Assembly (NCBI GenBank): GCA_002297415.1
Contig: DBKZ01000052.1
Span: 907 to 17,324 of the forward strand
Source: Ruminococcaceae bacterium UBA737
Lineage (GTDB): Bacteria > Bacillota > Clostridia > Oscillospirales > Acutalibacteraceae
Direction of reading: 5' to 3'
Length of the DNA stretch: 16,418 bases
A program made the translations under genes and the position numbers. Shown here piece by piece: positions 14,842 to 16,418 of this stretch (the stretch's first letter is position 1; every line of letters starts with the position of its first letter). The notes below the pieces were generated by a model that was not told where the DNA came from, did no database searches, and saw only the letters and a list, made by a program, of their open reading frames with translations.

Positions 14842-16152
14842 TTACTGCCCGTACAGCTTAAACATCTGTCTTATCTGACTGTCATTAAGACCGAGCGTGT
14901 CGGCGGCGGCGCTTTTTTTATAAAGATAGGTATATCCGCCGTTTTTCTTAAGCACCGAATATCCCTTATATTCTTTCTTATCGTATTTCTCGCTTTTAAG
15001 TGTCAAAAGCTCAAACAGCTTATCGCCCACGGTATCGGTTTCGGGGTCGTATGAATAGACCTCGCGCAGTCTTAAATCGCTGTCCTTTTTAACCGCAATC
15101 TTGCCCATAAGCTTGTCGGGCAGAACAACAATATATCCGTCAACCGTGTTGACAACCGAGCAGACCTTTACCGTAAGCGCTTCGCCGTTATAGGTACACC
15201 AGTTTGTGTAATACATGATTTCCTTGCTCTCGGGGTCGGCATTTTTAAGCGGCCCTGCTACGGGGATTTCTATAATTCCGTCATCATTTACATCGTCCGC
15301 AAGAATTGAGGACTGTCTGACGGTCATTGTATTTTCTCCGCTTCCGGCTGAATCAAGAAGTCCGTTTTTAAGCTCGCCCTTTTGCCAGAATATAATTTCT
15401 GTTACAGCGCCTATGCCCTTGATTTCATCAATATAAACCGCCGCCTGTCCGGTAGAGAGCACCGAAAGCTTAGGCTCTAAAACCGATTTTGCCGATTTAT
15501 CCATAGGGCAAGCGCCGATTTTCGCAACCGAATTATCCTTAGCGGCAAAAAGCATTGCGGAATTGCTCTGATCAGCGGATGAAAGAAGATGAACGAAAAT
15601 ATCCTGCTTGGAATCGCCGTTTAAATCACAGCAAATAAATGAAGTATAGGGCTGTTCAAGCTGAGATACAAGCTTTTTTTCGGTGATTTTATAAACCGCA
15701 AGCTTTTTTTCTCCCGAGCCGAAAATTTCCCATCCGACGGCTATCTCCTTTATTCCGTCCCCGTCGATATCGCAGAACTCTACCTTTTCTACTCCGCCGG
15801 CGGTAACCTCAGCCGTACAAACGCTTTTCCATGCGTTATTATCATAAGCTATCATATTTATGTGCATTTTGGTAAGCTCGTCGCCGTCGGTGCTGTAAAA
15901 AGCAAAGGCTTCCTTTAAGCCGTCGCCGTTTATATCCTCTAAAATAACGGCGCTTCTGCGGTTTCCCGCACTCGGATATTTAAGGGAATATCCTTTAGGA
16001 GCGCTTTTTTCAAGAGCCGATTTTATAGGCGACATATCCCCCGAAAGTTGGGGCGGAGCGATAAGCTCTTCGGTGTCGGAGCTGAAAAGCGCGCAGGAGC
16101 AAAGACTTGCGCACATAAAAGCTGCAAGAATCAAACAAAACACTTTTTTCAT
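14842..16152 (-). CDS. VCBS/FG-GAP-type calcium-loop lipoprotein
   Basis: A 436-residue secreted lipoprotein. The signal peptide MKKVFCLILAAFMCASLCSC ends in a lipobox LCSC, predicting lipidation of C20; Cys at -2 is unusual. DxNxDGxxE-like calcium loops sit at 73-81, 128-136, 176-184 and 287-295, with a degenerate one near 242, a spacing of about 50 residues that suggests beta-propeller blades. No enzyme motif is seen. A longer frame from TTG 16179 is unlikely: it would start about 9 bases from the predicted transcription start with no ribosome site. ATG 16152 has AGGTG 8 bases upstream and begins a canonical signal peptide. As first gene of the transcript with the regulator and kinase, it may be a sensor accessory; that is inference. 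Confidence 0.85.
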   Translation of the reverse strand: MKKVFCLILAAFMCASLCSCALFSSDTEELIAPPQLSGDMSPIKSALEKSAPKGYSLKYPSAGNRRSAVILEDINGDGLKEAFAFYSTDGDELTKMHINMIAYDNNAWKSVCTAEVTAGGVEKVEFCDIDGDGIKEIAVGWEIFGSGEKKLAVYKITEKKLVSQLEQPYTSFICCDLNGDSKQDIFVHLLSSADQSNSAMLFAAKDNSVAKIGACPMDKSAKSVLEPKLSVLSTGQAAVYIDEIKGIGAVTEIIFWQKGELKNGLLDSAGSGENTMTVRQSSILADDVNDDGIIEIPVAGPLKNADPESKEIMYYTNWCTYNGEALTVKVCSVVNTVDGYIVVLPDKLMGKIAVKKDSDLRLREVYSYDPETDTVGDKLFELLTLKSEKYDKKEYKGYSVLKKNGGYTYLYKKSAAADTLGLNDSQIRQMFKLYGQ

Positions 16153-16194
16153 ACTGCCTACACCTACCTTTTTAAACAAAGTAATTCAATATAG

Positions 16195-16203
16195 ATTATA
16201 CCA
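16195..16203 (-). promoter_or_regulatory. Extended -10 promoter for the lipoprotein/two-component operon
   Basis: On the minus strand TGGTATAAT (TATAAT at 16195-16200) is a perfect -10 with the TGN extension. The -35 position (about 16218-16223) reads TTTATT, a weak match, but extended -10 promoters tolerate that, and the A/T-rich DNA upstream could act as an UP element. Transcription should begin near 16188, giving a leader of about 36 bases before ATG 16152. Confidence 0.65.
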
Positions 16204-16212
16204 TACACTTAT

Positions 16213-16252
16213 ATAAAAATAAAGATTTTTTAATAAAAAACTTTATTTTTAT
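16213..16252. repeat. AT-only 12 bp inverted repeat upstream of the operon promoter
   Basis: ATAAAAATAAAG (16213-16224) and CTTTATTTTTAT (16241-16252) are perfect reverse complements. The interior adds TTTTTT (26-31) pairing with AAAAAA (35-40) around a 3-base loop, with one bulged A, about 18 bp in total. It covers the -35 region. It could be an operator, a cruciform-prone site, or a weak AT-rich terminator for a gene outside the window. Confidence 0.6.
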
Positions 16253-16261
16253 GCGGCGGAC

Positions 16262-16296
16262 TGTAGATATCAGACATTAGACGGCGAATGTTAGAC
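16262..16296 (+). repeat. Heptamer array H4, five units in plus orientation
   Basis: TGTAGAT, ATCAGAC, ATTAGAC, GGCGAAT, GTTAGAC. The fourth unit is degenerate, but the 7 bp phase is kept through it. It lies left of module C copy 3. Confidence 0.75.
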
Positions 16297-16317
16297 TTAA
16301 ATGAATTATTATTTAAT

Positions 16318-16337
16318 TTCGTGCCGTAAGGCACACA
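16318..16337. repeat. Module C hairpin repeat, copy 3 (variant loop)
   Basis: The inverted repeat GTGCC-GTAA-GGCAC (16321-16334) is followed by ACACA as in copies 1 and 2. Stem bases are unchanged; the four loop bases differ (GTAA instead of GACA), and the left flank reads TTTC rather than TCAA. Confidence 0.75.
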
Positions 16338-16340
16338 TTG

Positions 16341-16375
16341 GTCTAATGTCTAAAATCTAATGTCTAGCATCTAGA
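16341..16375 (-). repeat. Heptamer array H5, five units in minus orientation
   Basis: GTCTAAT, GTCTAAA, ATCTAAT, GTCTAGC, ATCTAGA, all in phase and all matching R-T-C-T-A-R-N, the reverse complement of the plus-strand heptamer. The array can pair with H4 across the module C hairpin, giving imperfect 35-base inverted arms. Confidence 0.85.
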
Positions 16376-16377
16376 AG

Positions 16378-16418
16378 AATACCCCTCAGTCAGCTAACGC
16401 TGACAGGGCAGATTGTCA
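16378..16418. repeat. Double-hairpin repeat unit, partial (cut by window end)
   Basis: It starts with AATACCCCTCAGTC, identical to 13963-13976. Hairpin 2 here is GTCAGC-TAAC-GCTGAC (16389-16404). After GACAG it departs from unit B, reading GGCAGATTGTCA, and TGACA (16401-16405) can also pair with TGTCA (16414-16418). The rest is outside the window. Confidence 0.65.

Noticed and set aside
16153..16179. Longer lipoprotein starting at TTG 16179.
   Set aside because: The leader would be only about 9 bases from the predicted transcription start, with no ribosome site. ATG 16152 gives a standard signal peptide.

Overview
The window looks like chromosomal DNA from a Gram-positive, low-to-moderate GC member of the Clostridia, most likely Oscillospiraceae/Ruminococcaceae-like. 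This is inferred from gene content (a DUF6472 small protein, a DUF1385/YqhQ protein next to prmC, a YabB-type methyltransferase next to rsmI, an LCP wall protein) and from strong AGGAG-type ribosome binding sites. The genus cannot be fixed from the sequence alone. All 17 genes I accept lie on the minus strand, so transcription runs from high to low coordinates. There is no tRNA, rRNA, CRISPR array, transposase or phage gene.

In transcription order, the first block (16203 to 12308) is a signalling group: a promoter with an extended -10, a calcium-loop (VCBS/FG-GAP type) lipoprotein, an OmpR-type response regulator, and a membrane histidine kinase. The regulator and the kinase are separated by about 290 bp of non-coding repeat DNA. 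The second block (12315 to 4716) is a tightly packed housekeeping series: DUF1385 membrane protein, prmC, recA, recX, rimO, pgsA, cysE, cysS. The third block (4731 to 24) holds a TrmN6/YabB-like methyltransferase, rsmI, then (after a 58 bp gap with a likely internal promoter) an LCP cell-wall ligase, a Cys-rich DUF6472 protein, a PlsC-type acyltransferase and a flavin-reductase-family protein. Most junctions overlap by 1-29 bp or are separated by fewer than 25 bp, which implies long cotranscripts and translational coupling. Functions cover envelope building (LCP, PgsA, PlsC), translation (CysS, RimO, PrmC, RsmI, TrmN-like), DNA repair (RecA/RecX) and cysteine supply (CysE).

The most unusual part is the non-coding DNA at 1-23, 13849-14124 and 16204-16418. 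It is built from a small set of recurring modules: (H) arrays of a degenerate heptamer N-Y-T-A-G-A-Y that keep an exact 7 bp phase and occur in both orientations; (C) a GTGCC/GGCAC hairpin followed by ACACA, found three times, lying between oppositely oriented heptamer arrays in the two copies that are complete; and (A/B) a GC-rich two-hairpin unit ending in GAGGG-ATT, present in both orientations, whose second hairpin keeps its stem while its bases change. Two genes (the flavin reductase and the response regulator) end at a GGGGTA that borders this repeat DNA and supplies the stop codon. I think this is a modular, MITE-like or REP-like dispersed repeat family. No mobility gene for it is visible here.

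Two starts should be moved inward from the longest reading frame: the lipoprotein to an ATG at 16152 (not TTG at 16179) and the kinase to an ATG at 13834 (not GTG at 13843). The cysE gene appears to start at TTG, and the DUF6472 gene at GTG.
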